Notes: generated by a model from the sequence alone, not told the origin. DNA of 64,000 nucleotides from Streptomyces sp. NBC_00554 (GCF_041431135.1 NZ_CP107799.1:4526001-4590000); one strand, 5' to 3'. Positions 25,055-33,928 are shown, counted from the first letter of the stretch. Numbers and translations: made by a program.

Positions 25055-26272
25055 ATGCTGATCGGCATGAAGCCGAAGGTGAAGCAGGTCGCTTTCTCGG
25101 CAGCGAAGACCGTTACCGCAGTCTTGGTCGCGGTGGCGGTCTTCTGGTGCTTGATCGTCGTGCTCAGCTGGTTGCCGTGGGCAGTCGAAGGCGACAACGC
25201 TCGGGACAAGACTCTTCAGCCCGGTGCCGGGATCCTCATCACCGGCTTCCGCACAACACTCGTTGCCGTACTCGCTGGCCTCATTGCACTTGGAAGCCTC
25301 TACCTGGCCTACAGGAACCACGGGGTCGCGCGAGAACAGCTCGGAGAAACACAGAAGCAGTTCGCCCTCGCGCAGCAGCAGTTCGCGCACACCGAGGCAC
25401 TGTTCGAGCACACCCGCGAGAAGGACCGCGAGCAGGCGGAGTTGAGTCGCGAGGGACAGGTCACCGGGCGGTACGTCGAAGCGATCAAGCTCCTGGCTTC
25501 GGACAACCTCACCGAGAGGTTCGGCGGCATCTACTCCTTGGAACGCATCATCCGCGACTCGGAGAAAGACCACCCCACGATCGTTGAAGTGCTGGCCGCC
25601 TTCATCCGCCAGCGCGCTGGCAAGACCGATGAAGACGAGCCCGACGACAGCAGTGAATAGCCCGACGACGACGTTCAGGCGGCACTCACGGTCCTCGGCC
25701 GACGCCCCATCCGCAACCCGCAGGTGATCGATCTACGCGGCACTGATCTCCGCGGCGCCAGCATGGCGGACGCCAACTTCGATGGCGTCGATCTTCGCAG
25801 CTCATTGCTTCAGCGAGCCAGCCTGGCCCGAAGCTCGCTGCGCAGGGCTTCCTTCAACCGAGCCATCCTCGACCAAGCAGACTTTTTCGGGGCCGACCTG
25901 ACGGAGGCAGACCTTCACGCGGCGCACATGAGCAAGGCCGCGCTCTGGAAGGCCCAAGCGGAGCGGGCCATCTTTGCGGGCGCCTCCATGGGAGGTGTGG
26001 ATCTTACTGATGCACAGCTAGCAGAAGCGTCATTCATCAACGCCCGCATGCCCGGCTGCAACCTGCTGGGTGCCGACCTCACCAACACCTGGCTTGACGG
26101 AACGGACCTGACTGGGGCGAAGAATCTGACGCCCGAACAGATCGCCGACGCGAAGCTGGAACTCTCCACAAAACTGCCCGCCGCTCTCACACGTACAGCG
26201 ATCATCGAACGCCGCATGGAGGAGCTTCGCGCCGAGGAAGGCGACGGAGAAGCGTCACAATTCGATGCATGA
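25055..26272 (+). pseudogene. Pentapeptide-repeat membrane protein interrupted by an amber codon
   Basis: Two membrane helices (about residues 14-36 and 53-80) are followed by a coiled region (QKQFALAQQQFAHTEALFEH) and the block RYVEAIKLLASDNLTERFGG..SLERIIRDSEKDHPTIVEVL typical of actinobacterial pentapeptide-repeat proteins. An in-frame TAG at 25658-25660 interrupts the gene; the same frame then continues without a break (PDDDVQAALTVLGRRP) into the A(D/N)LxX pentapeptide repeats (DLRGTDLRGASMADANFDGV and onward) to TGA at 26272. A GTG at 25724 could restart the C-terminal half. One substitution would restore about 405 residues. Start is uncertain (ATG 25055 or 25067). Confidence 0.8.
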
Positions 26273-26483
26273 ACTCATCGGGCAAGGACAGCCGGCCTCT
26301 CGTCACCACCGCCCAGTCCACGTACTCGCTCGGCCTGACAGCGGGCGCCTTCCGCGAGTGGGCCCGCCGCCGCGGCGTCACCCGAGCCGCCCTCCAAGCC
26401 ACCGGCACGCCCGGCCCGCCGTCGGAATGTGGGACCTCGTCGACATCGCCGACGCCGTACGCCGCGAACAGACCGCCGCCTGA
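26269..26483 (+). pseudogene. Small HTH-type protein, frameshifted
   Basis: Starting at ATG 26269, overlapping the previous stop, the frame encodes TYSLGLTAGAFREWARRRGVTRAAL, a helix-turn-helix-like segment. Around 26415 the sensible continuation moves to the neighbouring frame as MWDLVDIADAVRREQTAA and stops at 26483. One indel separates the two parts. The whole (about 70 residues) resembles small phage or island DNA-binding proteins. Coupling to the pentapeptide gene suggests a former operon. Confidence 0.5.
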
Positions 26484-26904
26484 CCGTCAAGGCTGGCGAC
26501 CTGCCGCTTACTAACAGACGATCAGCCGCGTGTGAACCGTTCCGGGTTCGGTGGGGACTGCGGACTGTCCCGAGTTGGGTGGAGCCGAAGCCCAGCACCT
26601 TGATTTGTCCGAAGCCACCTAGGTCGGCGGACAGCGGGCCAGCTGTCGCCAAGGCCAGAAGGACAGCTCCCATCACGACGTACTTGGCCGTTACTTGCAC
26701 TGCCACTGCACGGCTGTCCACCACTCGTCCACCGGAGACCGTTCAGGTGAGCCAGCACCAGCAGTCGAAACACGTAAAACCCCAGTTCAGGTGGCTCAAC
26801 ACCTGGGTCCCGTCACGGAAACGGTACCTCCGACCTACGCATTACGATGCACAGACCACCGTCACCCGATTTACATCGATTTCAAGGTCAACAGAAACAA
26901 GAAA
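26484..26904. other. Right arm of the island with a second, partial att remnant
   Basis: No gene seen. GTCCACC occurs at 26716-26722 and 26727-26733 (11-bp spacing), mirroring the left arm. At 26777-26847 there is a hairpin-containing stretch ending in GACCTACGCATTACGA (26832-26847), which is 16 bp of the tRNA-Thr 3' half, preceded by unrelated sequence: a partial third copy of the attachment region. Confidence 0.6.
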
Positions 26905-26938
26905 CCCCAGGTCACGGCGAGTGAGTCCTGGGGTTCCT
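26902..26938 (-). terminator. Terminator of tRNA-Thr
   Basis: Downstream of the tRNA, AACCCCAGGA pairs with TCCTGGGGTT (one side flanking the loop ACTCACTCGCCG), followed by a T-rich tail (TCTTGTTTC) on the minus strand. Confidence 0.75.
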
Positions 26939-26984
26939 CAGAGCCGCCTTCGGGATTCGAACCCGAGACCTACGCATTACGAGT
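26905..26984 (-). repeat. Right att copy (within intact tRNA-Thr and its terminator)
   Basis: Direct repeat partner of 9095-9174; identical over 26 bp (26905-26930) and 45 bp (26940-26984). Confidence 0.9.
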
Positions 26985-27015
26985 GCGTTGCTCTGGCCAT
27001 CTGAGCTAAGGCGGC
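26942..27015 (-). tRNA. tRNA-Thr (anticodon CGT)
   Basis: The minus strand folds as a complete cloverleaf: acceptor GCCGCCT pairing with AGGCGGC, D-arm GCTC..GAGC, anticodon stem ACGCA/TGCGT with loop CTCGTAA (anticodon CGT, reads ACG), and T-arm TCGGG TTCGAAT CCCGA. CCA is not encoded. It is the insertion site of the island to its left; the downstream 3' half is duplicated at 9130-9174. Confidence 0.95.
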
Positions 27016-27083
27016 GCGCCGTCCGCACTATGGTGCGATCAGCAACGCGGGTAAGTCTACACAGTTTCCAGGGGTGCTCCGAA

Positions 27084-27113
27084 CACGCCCCGGGAGACCA
27101 CTTCCGGGGCGTG
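27084..27113 (-). terminator. Terminator of the alpha/beta hydrolase gene
   Basis: Perfect 10-bp stem CACGCCCCGG/CCGGGGCGTG (27084-27093 with 27104-27113), 9 bp beyond the stop codon at 27122. Confidence 0.75.
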
Positions 27114-27121
27114 CGGCAGGG

Positions 27122-28750
27122 CTATGAGCAGCGCTTTCCCTTGGTGGCGGGGGTGCCTTTGAGGAGGTAGCGGTTGATCGTGGAGTCGATGCAGTCGCTG
27201 CCGCGGCCGTAGGCGGTGTGGCCGTCGCCGACGTAGGTGAGAAGGGTGGCGGAGGAGAGCTGGGAGGCGAGGCCCTGGGCCCAGGGGTACGGGGTGGCGG
27301 GGTCGCGGGTGGTGCCGACCACGAGGATCGGGGCGGCGCCCTTCGCCTCGATGCGATGGGGTTCGCCCGTGGGCTTCACCGGCCAGTACCCGCAGTTCAG
27401 GGAGGCCCAGGCCAGGCCCTCACCGAAGACGGGGGACATCTTCTCGAAAGAGGGGAGCGCCTTCTCCACCTGGTCGGGGCGGGAGAAGGCAGCCGGCAGG
27501 TCGAGGCAGTTCACGGCCGCGTTGGCGAACATCAGGTTGGCGTACCTGCCGTCGGCGTCGCGCTCGTAGTAACTGTCGGAGAGGGAGAGCAGGCCCGCGC
27601 CGTCCTTCTCCTTCATCGCCGCGGTGAGCGCCTCGCGCAGCTGCTGCCAGGCCGCCTCGTCGTACATCGCCGCGATCACACCCGTCGTCGCGAGCGCCTC
27701 GCCGAGTTCGCGGCCGTCCGCGTCGCCCGCCGGGATCGGAGCCGCGTCGAGCTGCTGGAAGAAGGCCTTGAGGTTCTTGCCCGCCTGTTCCGCACTGGTG
27801 CCCTTGCCGCCCAGCGGGCAGTCGCTCCGGCCTACGCAGTCCTTCGCGAACGACTGGAAGGCCGTCTCGAAGCCCGCCGTCTGCCCCTCGGTCAGCTTGC
27901 GGGCACTGAGCGAGGGATCCATCGCGCCGTCCAGGACCAGCCGGCCCACCCGGTCGGGAAAGAGCCCGGCGTACGTCGCCCCGAGGAACGTTCCGTACGA
28001 CGCCCCCACGTACGTCAGCTTCTTGTCGCCAAGGACGGCCCGCAGCATGTCCATGTCGCGGGCCGTCTCCACCGTGGAGACGTGCCTCAGCAGGTCGGGC
28101 GAGTGCTGCCCGCACCCCTCCGCGAACTGCTTGTAGGCGTCGACCAGTTGGTCCGTCTCCTGCCCGTCGTCGGGGGTGGTGTCCGTCTGCGTGTACGTGT
28201 CCATCTCACGGCCGGTGAGGCACTCGACCGGCTCGCTGCGGGCCACGCCGCGCGGGTCGACGGCGACCATGTCGTAGCGGGCGCGGACCTCCGCGGGGTA
28301 GCCGATGCCGGCGTACGCCTGGAGGTAGCCGACCGCCGAGCCGCCCGGCCCTCCCGGGTTGACCAGCAGCGAACCGAGACGCTTCCCCGGACCCGTGGCC
28401 TTCTTGCGGGAGACGGCCAGCCGGATGTCGCCCGAAGCCGGCTTCGCGTAGTCCAGCGGCGCCTTCATCGTGGCGCACTCGAAGCCGGGCACACCGCAGG
28501 TACGCCAGGTCAGCTTCTGCCCGTAGTACCGCGACAGTGCCGCCGGTGTGGAACTGGGCAGCGCGGCCAGCGCCGAGTCCGCCGTCGACGCCGTGGTCGA
28601 ACTCCCCGAGGAGCAGGCCGAGACGAGCAGTGCGGTCGCGGCCAGCAGCACGCCGCCCACCCGGAGGGACCGCGACGGCGTACGGGGCGGCCTAGGGGAA
28701 CTGATCGGCCGGCCGGACCGGGCCGGCCGAGGAGTGCGCCTGATGTACAT
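27122..28750 (-). CDS. Exported alpha/beta-hydrolase (tripeptidyl aminopeptidase-like lipoprotein)
   Basis: About 542 residues. The N-terminus is long and basic, followed by a hydrophobic segment and lipobox LLVSAC (Cys near residue 46). The hydrolase fold has the nucleophile elbow GASYGTF, the oxyanion region NPGGPGGSA, and a TAP-like C-terminal domain with the acid/His region GTTRDPATPYPWA and VGDGHTAYGRG. Homologues are the SlpD/SlpE and tripeptidyl aminopeptidase group of Streptomyces exported proteases. The start at 28750 is preferred to an upstream TTG because it puts the signal closer to the N-terminus. Terminator at 27084-27113. Confidence 0.88.
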   Translation of the reverse strand: MYIRRTPRPARSGRPISSPRPPRTPSRSLRVGGVLLAATALLVSACSSGSSTTASTADSALAALPSSTPAALSRYYGQKLTWRTCGVPGFECATMKAPLDYAKPASGDIRLAVSRKKATGPGKRLGSLLVNPGGPGGSAVGYLQAYAGIGYPAEVRARYDMVAVDPRGVARSEPVECLTGREMDTYTQTDTTPDDGQETDQLVDAYKQFAEGCGQHSPDLLRHVSTVETARDMDMLRAVLGDKKLTYVGASYGTFLGATYAGLFPDRVGRLVLDGAMDPSLSARKLTEGQTAGFETAFQSFAKDCVGRSDCPLGGKGTSAEQAGKNLKAFFQQLDAAPIPAGDADGRELGEALATTGVIAAMYDEAAWQQLREALTAAMKEKDGAGLLSLSDSYYERDADGRYANLMFANAAVNCLDLPAAFSRPDQVEKALPSFEKMSPVFGEGLAWASLNCGYWPVKPTGEPHRIEAKGAAPILVVGTTRDPATPYPWAQGLASQLSSATLLTYVGDGHTAYGRGSDCIDSTINRYLLKGTPATKGKRCS

Positions 28751-28894
28751 CTCGCGAGCGTAACCTTGCGCGACCAGTTGATCACCATCAGTTGCCCAAG
28801 CGCCTCGTTTGAGTGACGCGGTCAACCAGTCACGCCGACCAGGCCTGCATCACTGGGTACACGGACCACGCAGACCTCGCCGGTAGGGCCCAAA

Positions 28895-28985
28895 AGCCGG
28901 AAGCCGGAGGCCCGGAGACCCCGGAAGCCCGAAGCCGGAAGCCGGAAGCCCGGAGCCGGAGACCCCGATGCCGGGGATACCGGGA
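28895..28985. repeat. Degenerate 7-bp repeats (GCCGGAA / GCCCGGA)
   Basis: About twelve degenerate copies between the hydrolase promoter and holB; similar in style to the 7-bp array at 5951. Probably slippage-prone spacer DNA at the 3' end of holB. Confidence 0.75.
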
Positions 28986-28990
28986 CGCCG

Positions 28991-30196
28991 TCAGCCCGCC
29001 CGCAGCGCCATCGTCATCGCCTCCACCGCGAGCAGCGGAGCCACATTGCGGTCGAGGGCCTCGCGGCACGCGGCGATCGCGTCGATGCGGCGCAGGGTCG
29101 CCTCCGGTGGGCCACCGCGGGCCAGCCGCTCCAGGACGTCCTCGGACTCCGTGTTGGCGAGGGCCACCCGCGAGCCGAGCTGGAGGGCGAGGACGTCGCG
29201 GTAGAACCCGGTGAGGTCGATCAGGGCCAGGTCCAGTGCATCGCGCTGCGTACGCGTTCTTCGGCGCTTCTGGTTGTCCTCGAGCTCCTTCATGACGCCC
29301 GCGGTGCCACGGGGCATACGGCCGCCCTGTGCCCCGCCGAGCGCGGCCTTCATGTCCTCGGTCTCCTTCACGTCGACTTCCTCGGCGAGCTGCTTGGCGT
29401 CCTCGGACGCCGTGTCGATCAGCTCCTGGGCCGCCTTGAGGCAGCCGCCGATGTCGTCGATCCGGAGCGGCAGCTTGAGGACGGCGGCCCGGCGCTCGCG
29501 GGCGCGCGGGTCCGTGGCAAGGCGGCGGGCCCGGCCGATGTGGCCCTGCGTCGCGCGGGCAGCGACCGCCGCCACGCCGGGCTCGATGCCGTCACGGCGT
29601 ACGAGGATGTCGGCCACCGCGTCCACGGGCGGGGTGCGGAGTGTGAGCAGGCGGCAGCGGGAGCGGATGGTGGGCAGGACGTCCTCGATGGACGGGGCGC
29701 ACAGGAGCCAGACCGTACGGGGAGCGGGTTCCTCCACGGCCTTCAGCAGGACGTTGCCCGCGCCCTCGGTGAGGCGGTCGGCGTCCTCCAGGACGATGAC
29801 CTGCCAGCGGCCGGTGGCCGGGGACAGCTGGGCGCGGCGGACCAGGTCGCGGGTCTCCTTCACGCCGATGGAGAGCATGTCGGTGCGGACGATCTGCACA
29901 TCGGCGTGGGTGCCGACCAGGCTGGTGTGGCAGCCGTCGCAGAAGCCGCAGCCGGGGATGCCGCCCAGCGCGCGGTCGGGGCTCACGCACTGGAGCGCGG
30001 CCGCGAACGCCCGCGCCGCCGTGGAACGGCCCGAGCCGGGCGGGCCGGTGAACAGCCAGGCGTGCGTCATCTTGGACGCCTCGGGCGGCGGGGTGTTCGA
30101 GGTGATCGCCGTGACGAGGGCGTCGGCATCACGGGCAGCGGCGGCGAGCTGCTCGCTCACCTTCTCCTGGCCCACCAGGTCGTCCCACACGGGCAC
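28991..30196 (-). CDS. holB: DNA polymerase III subunit delta'
   Basis: About 401 residues. The delta' subunit is part of the clamp loader that places the beta clamp on DNA. The AAA+ fold is visible: Walker A-like GPPGSGRST, the Cys zinc module CGFCDGCH, then VIVLEDADRLTEGAGNVLLK and the sensor region RSRCRLLTL. The GTG at 30194-30196 gives the usual start (M)PVWDDLVGQ; the frame is open further upstream. It lies downstream of the tmk gene on the same strand, as in other Streptomyces, and the two are separated by a tandem-repeat region. Confidence 0.92.
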   Translation of the reverse strand: MPVWDDLVGQEKVSEQLAAAARDADALVTAITSNTPPPEASKMTHAWLFTGPPGSGRSTAARAFAAALQCVSPDRALGGIPGCGFCDGCHTSLVGTHADVQIVRTDMLSIGVKETRDLVRRAQLSPATGRWQVIVLEDADRLTEGAGNVLLKAVEEPAPRTVWLLCAPSIEDVLPTIRSRCRLLTLRTPPVDAVADILVRRDGIEPGVAAVAARATQGHIGRARRLATDPRARERRAAVLKLPLRIDDIGGCLKAAQELIDTASEDAKQLAEEVDVKETEDMKAALGGAQGGRMPRGTAGVMKELEDNQKRRRTRTQRDALDLALIDLTGFYRDVLALQLGSRVALANTESEDVLERLARGGPPEATLRRIDAIAACREALDRNVAPLLAVEAMTMALRAG

Positions 30197-30303
30197 GGGG
30201 CACCGCCCTTCCGTCGCACTTCGCCTTGCCGGATCCATTGTGCGGGTCGCCACTGACAACGGGTCCCCGGACCGGGGGCCAACGGCTACGACCGCTACCC
30301 TTC

Positions 30304-30445
30304 AGCTGCCGCAGCCACCGGCTCCAACAGCTGCGGCCACCGGTCTCACAGCCGCGGCCGCCGGCCCAACAACCGCGGCCGCCGATCTCAACAACTGCGG
30401 CCAACGGTCCCAACAGCTGCGTCCGCCGGTTCCCGCACCGCAGCC
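30304..30445. repeat. 21-22-bp degenerate tandem repeat between holB and tmk
   Basis: Five or six copies of a unit of the form ACAGCTGCGGCCACCGGTCTC lie just after the tmk stop codon (30455). The unit is itself partly palindromic (GCGGCCGC-like core), so the RNA would be strongly folded. Confidence 0.8.
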
Positions 30446-30454
30446 CGCCGGATC

Positions 30455-33400
30455 TCAGCGGCGCTGGTCGCCCCTCCCCCGCCCCTCGTCCCAGTCGTCG
30501 TCCTCGCGCGGGCCCAGCAACTCGTCCGCCAGCGTCGGGAGATCGTCGAGCGGTGTCTCCTCCGCCCAGTCAGAGCGAGGGCGTCGACGCAGGGTGCCCT
30601 CGGCGTCGACCTGGGGCAGCTCGCGCGTACGGTCGCCGGAGTCCTCGGACCCCTGGGCCGCGCGCTCGTCGCGGAAGTAGCCCGGCGGCACCCGATCCGA
30701 GGGATCACTCGCTGACTTGCCCGCACCCGCGTCCCGAACCGGAGGCAGCACAGCCGTCTGATCGGCAGCACCCGAAGTCACCGGCGGCAGCACGGCCGTC
30801 TCGTCCGCAGCCCTGTCCCGCACCGGCGGCAGCACAGCCGTCTCGTCCGCCGACCCCGAAGTCACCGGCGGCAGCACCGCCGTCTCGTCCGCAGCCCGCT
30901 CAGGCACAGGCGGCTGCGGCAGCTTGGCCGTCTCCTCGGAGTCGGACCGCGAACCAGAACGAGCACCCGCCCCGGAACCGGACCGCACACCGCCCCGGCC
31001 CTCATCACCCCGCACCGGCCGCAGCACCGCCGTGTCGTCCACCGCCCGGGCAGACCCGCCCGACGGCGCCACGACCGGCGTAGGCACGGTCGTCTCGTTG
31101 TCGGGCGCCGCCGAAGCAGAACCCGCCGAACCGGAAGCGGCAGCCTTCACCGCCGCAGCTTCGGCAGCCACCGCAGCGGCCGCGGCCGCCGAAGCCGCCG
31201 CCGCTTCCGCCGCCCCCCGCCGAGCCTCCTCCGCCCGCAGCAACGCCTCCTCGGCCTTCCGCTGCTTCTCCAAGCGGCGCGCCTCCGCCTCGGCGCGCAG
31301 CCGCGCCTCCTCGGCGGCCTGCCTGCGCAGACGCTCCTGCTCGGCGGCCCTGACCTGCTCCTCCGCCAGCTTGCGGGCCTGCTCCTCCTCGGCACGGCGG
31401 CGGGCCTCCTCGGCACGCTGCCTGGCCTCCTCCGCCTGGCGCTCGGCCTCGCGCCGCTGGGCCTCCTCCAGCTCGCGCTGCTTGCGCTCCTCTTCCTCCG
31501 CGCGCAGCCTGGCGAGCTGCTCCTGGCGCTCACGCTCCAGGCGCTCCTCCTCTGCCTTGCGCGCGGCCTCCTCCTCGGCCTTGCGCCGGGCCTCTTCCTC
31601 GGCCGCCTTGCGAGCCTCCTCCTGGGCCTTCACCTCGGCCTCGGAGAGGGGCAGCATCACGTCGAGCCGATGCCGTACGACGGTGGTGACCGCCTCGGGC
31701 TCCTGGGCGGCGTCGACGACGAGGTAGCGCCCCGGGTCGGCGGCGGCGAGCGTCAGGAAACCGGACCGCACGCGCGCGTGGAACTCGGCGGGCTCCGACT
31801 CCAGCCGGTCCGGCGCCTCCGTGAACCGCTCACGCGCCGCTTCCGGCGAGACGTCAAGCAGCACCGTCAGATGCGGAACGAGTCCGTCCGTGGCCCAGCG
31901 CGAGATCCGCGCGATCTCGGTCGGCGACAGATCGCGGCCCGCCCCCTGGTACGCCACCGAGGAGTCGATGTACCGGTCGGAGATCACGACGGCCCCCCGC
32001 TCCAGCGCGGGCCGCACCACCGTGTCGACGTGCTCCGCGCGGTCGGCGGCGTACAGCAGCGCCTCCGCCCGGTGTGAAAGACCGGCCGACGACACGTCGA
32101 GGAGGATCGACCGCAGCCGCTTGCCCACCGGTGTGGCGCCCGGCTCCCGGGTCACCACGACCTCGTGGCCCTTGGCGCGGATCCACTCCGCGAGCGCCTC
32201 CGCCTGGGTCGACTTCCCGGCCCCGTCACCGCCCTCCAGAGCGATGAAGAACCCGGAGACGGCCGTGGCCTGGGCGGGGTCGTCGCCGCCGCGCAGCGCG
32301 TCCCGCAGGTCGTGCCGCAGCGGCACCCCGGAGCGGTCGTCGGCCTTGGCGAGCACCAGCGCGGCGACCGGCAGCAGCAGCGCGCCGACCAGCATCAGGG
32401 TGAAGGCGGCGCCGCCGTGCGCGAACACGAACTTGCCGCTCTCCAGGCGGTGCGGACCGATCAGGGCCGCCACCACGGGTGCCACCAGCGCGCCGAGCGC
32501 CACGAACACTCGTACGACCGCGTGCAGATGCTCGGTCGTCCGCGCGCGCCGGTAGTCCTCGGTCTCCTGGTCGAGCAGCGCGTGCCCGGTGTTGGCGGCG
32601 ACGCCCGCGCCGACGCCCGCGAAGCCGACGATCAGCAGCACGGTGGTGACGTCAGGGACCAGCCCGGCGGCCAGCAGCGCGATGCCGGTGAAGGCGATCG
32701 CCAGCGCGAGCAGCCTGCGCCGCGACAGCGACGGCACCACCGAGGAGGCCGTACGGATGCCGATGACGACACCGCCGGTCAGCGCCAGCACCAGCAGCCC
32801 GTACGTCACCGGTCCGCCGCCCAGGTCCTTGGCGTGCAGCACGGAGACGGCGACGGCGGCCGAGATCGCCGCGGCGACGGCGGCACAGGCCAGCACAAGG
32901 AGCGGAATGGCGCCCGTACGGCCCGTGTCGACGACCGTGCCCGTCTTGGGGCGGCGCAGGCCCTCCAGCGGCGACCTGGCGCGCGGGGTGCGCGCGTCGG
33001 GCAGCTCGAGGAAGGTCAGCACCGACAGCGAGGCGGCGAACAGCCCGGCGGCGACGTACGAGGCGAGCGCCGCCTGGTGCAGGCCGAACCAGGCGATCCC
33101 GGCGCCCAGCAGGTTGTTGACGAGGGACACGACCACGAGCGCGGCGGCCGCGATCGGCACCGCCAGGAATCCCGTACGCAGCGACAGGCGCCGCAGCGCG
33201 TCCATGTGGTCCGGCAGCGGGCGCACCGTGGCGCCCTCCAGCGGCGGGGCGGGCAGCAGCGCGGGCGCCGCACTCTCCCGGCACACCGTCCAGAACCGCT
33301 CGGCGACTCCGGTCACGAAGGCGACGACCAGGATGACGGCGAGCGCGTCATCCGGGGTCCAGTCGATCCACAGGGGCGCGACGATCATGAGCGCGGCCCG

Positions 33401-33778
33401 CACGCCGTCCGCCCCGACCATGGTCCAGCGCCGGTCGAGCAGCCCCTCCTGGGAGGTCAGCGAGGTCAGCGGCCCGAGAAGTACGGCCCCGAAGAGCAGC
33501 GTCGCGAGAACACGTGCCCCGAAGACGGCCGCCACGGCGAGGGCGACTCCGCGGTAGCCACCGCCGAAGGAACCCTCGGAGATCGCCGCCTGCAGGGCCA
33601 GGACGACAAGGACCAGCAGGGCCAGGGCGTCACCGACACCTCCCACGAGCTGGGCGCTCCACAGCCGTTTCAACTGCGGCTGGCGCAGCAGGGCGCGCAC
33701 GGCGCGCTCCCGGGAATCTGCGACCAGGGCGTCGTCGGGGGCCGGGGTGTGGGCCGTTGGCTGCTCGGCTCGCGTCAT
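30455..33778 (-). CDS. tmk: Membrane-protein/thymidylate kinase fusion
   Basis: A 1107-residue fusion. Residues 25-480 are an MFS-like membrane domain with about ten helices. Residues about 508-715 are thymidylate kinase (dTMP to dTDP): P-loop EGGDGAGKS at 515-523, TREPG, and SDRYIDSSVAYQG. Residues 720-890 are a highly charged Glu/Arg/Ala coiled coil (EEARRKAEEEAARKAEEE type). The tail contains four copies of ADETAVLPPV-like repeats and ends in an acidic region. Such fusions are standard in Streptomyces although most bacterial Tmk enzymes are about 210 residues. The coupling of an essential nucleotide kinase to a membrane domain is unexplained. Confidence 0.92.
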   Translation of the reverse strand: MTRAEQPTAHTPAPDDALVADSRERAVRALLRQPQLKRLWSAQLVGGVGDALALLVLVVLALQAAISEGSFGGGYRGVALAVAAVFGARVLATLLFGAVLLGPLTSLTSQEGLLDRRWTMVGADGVRAALMIVAPLWIDWTPDDALAVILVVAFVTGVAERFWTVCRESAAPALLPAPPLEGATVRPLPDHMDALRRLSLRTGFLAVPIAAAALVVVSLVNNLLGAGIAWFGLHQAALASYVAAGLFAASLSVLTFLELPDARTPRARSPLEGLRRPKTGTVVDTGRTGAIPLLVLACAAVAAAISAAVAVSVLHAKDLGGGPVTYGLLVLALTGGVVIGIRTASSVVPSLSRRRLLALAIAFTGIALLAAGLVPDVTTVLLIVGFAGVGAGVAANTGHALLDQETEDYRRARTTEHLHAVVRVFVALGALVAPVVAALIGPHRLESGKFVFAHGGAAFTLMLVGALLLPVAALVLAKADDRSGVPLRHDLRDALRGGDDPAQATAVSGFFIALEGGDGAGKSTQAEALAEWIRAKGHEVVVTREPGATPVGKRLRSILLDVSSAGLSHRAEALLYAADRAEHVDTVVRPALERGAVVISDRYIDSSVAYQGAGRDLSPTEIARISRWATDGLVPHLTVLLDVSPEAARERFTEAPDRLESEPAEFHARVRSGFLTLAAADPGRYLVVDAAQEPEAVTTVVRHRLDVMLPLSEAEVKAQEEARKAAEEEARRKAEEEAARKAEEERLERERQEQLARLRAEEEERKQRELEEAQRREAERQAEEARQRAEEARRRAEEEQARKLAEEQVRAAEQERLRRQAAEEARLRAEAEARRLEKQRKAEEALLRAEEARRGAAEAAAASAAAAAAVAAEAAAVKAAASGSAGSASAAPDNETTVPTPVVAPSGGSARAVDDTAVLRPVRGDEGRGGVRSGSGAGARSGSRSDSEETAKLPQPPVPERAADETAVLPPVTSGSADETAVLPPVRDRAADETAVLPPVTSGAADQTAVLPPVRDAGAGKSASDPSDRVPPGYFRDERAAQGSEDSGDRTRELPQVDAEGTLRRRPRSDWAEETPLDDLPTLADELLGPREDDDWDEGRGRGDQRR

Positions 33779-33833
33779 CCTGACAGCCTATCCGGACCCA
33801 CTGACTCCCCGAAGGGGTGGCCGAACATACGGA

Positions 33834-33861
33834 CGCCCCCACACCAAAAGGTGTAGGGGCG
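33834..33861 (-). terminator. Terminator of topA
   Basis: Stem CGCCCCCACACC/GGTGTAGGGGCG with one mismatch and an AAAA loop, between topA (stop at 33929) and the start of the tmk fusion gene. Confidence 0.85.
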
Positions 33862-33928
33862 CACACGTGTCGGGCACATGGAGGACGGTTGCCGGGAAGG
33901 CACCCGCAAGCGCTGGCCCTCCGAAGCT

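Larger units (their letters stand above)
9095..26984. mobile_element. Degenerate integrated island in tRNA-Thr(CGT)
   Basis: About 17.9 kb is bounded by the 80-bp tRNA/terminator direct repeat. Gene content differs from the flanks: abortive-infection-type pair, small GntR and LexA-like regulators, HTH fragments, hypothetical proteins and at least five broken genes. Conserved 11-bp-spaced GTCCACC pairs sit inside both ends, as integrase arm sites would. No integrase, excisionase with an intact frame, or conjugation gene is visible, so it is either a relic or depends on another element in trans. The intact tRNA lies at the right end, as expected after site-specific insertion into a tRNA 3' end. 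Confidence 0.8.
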
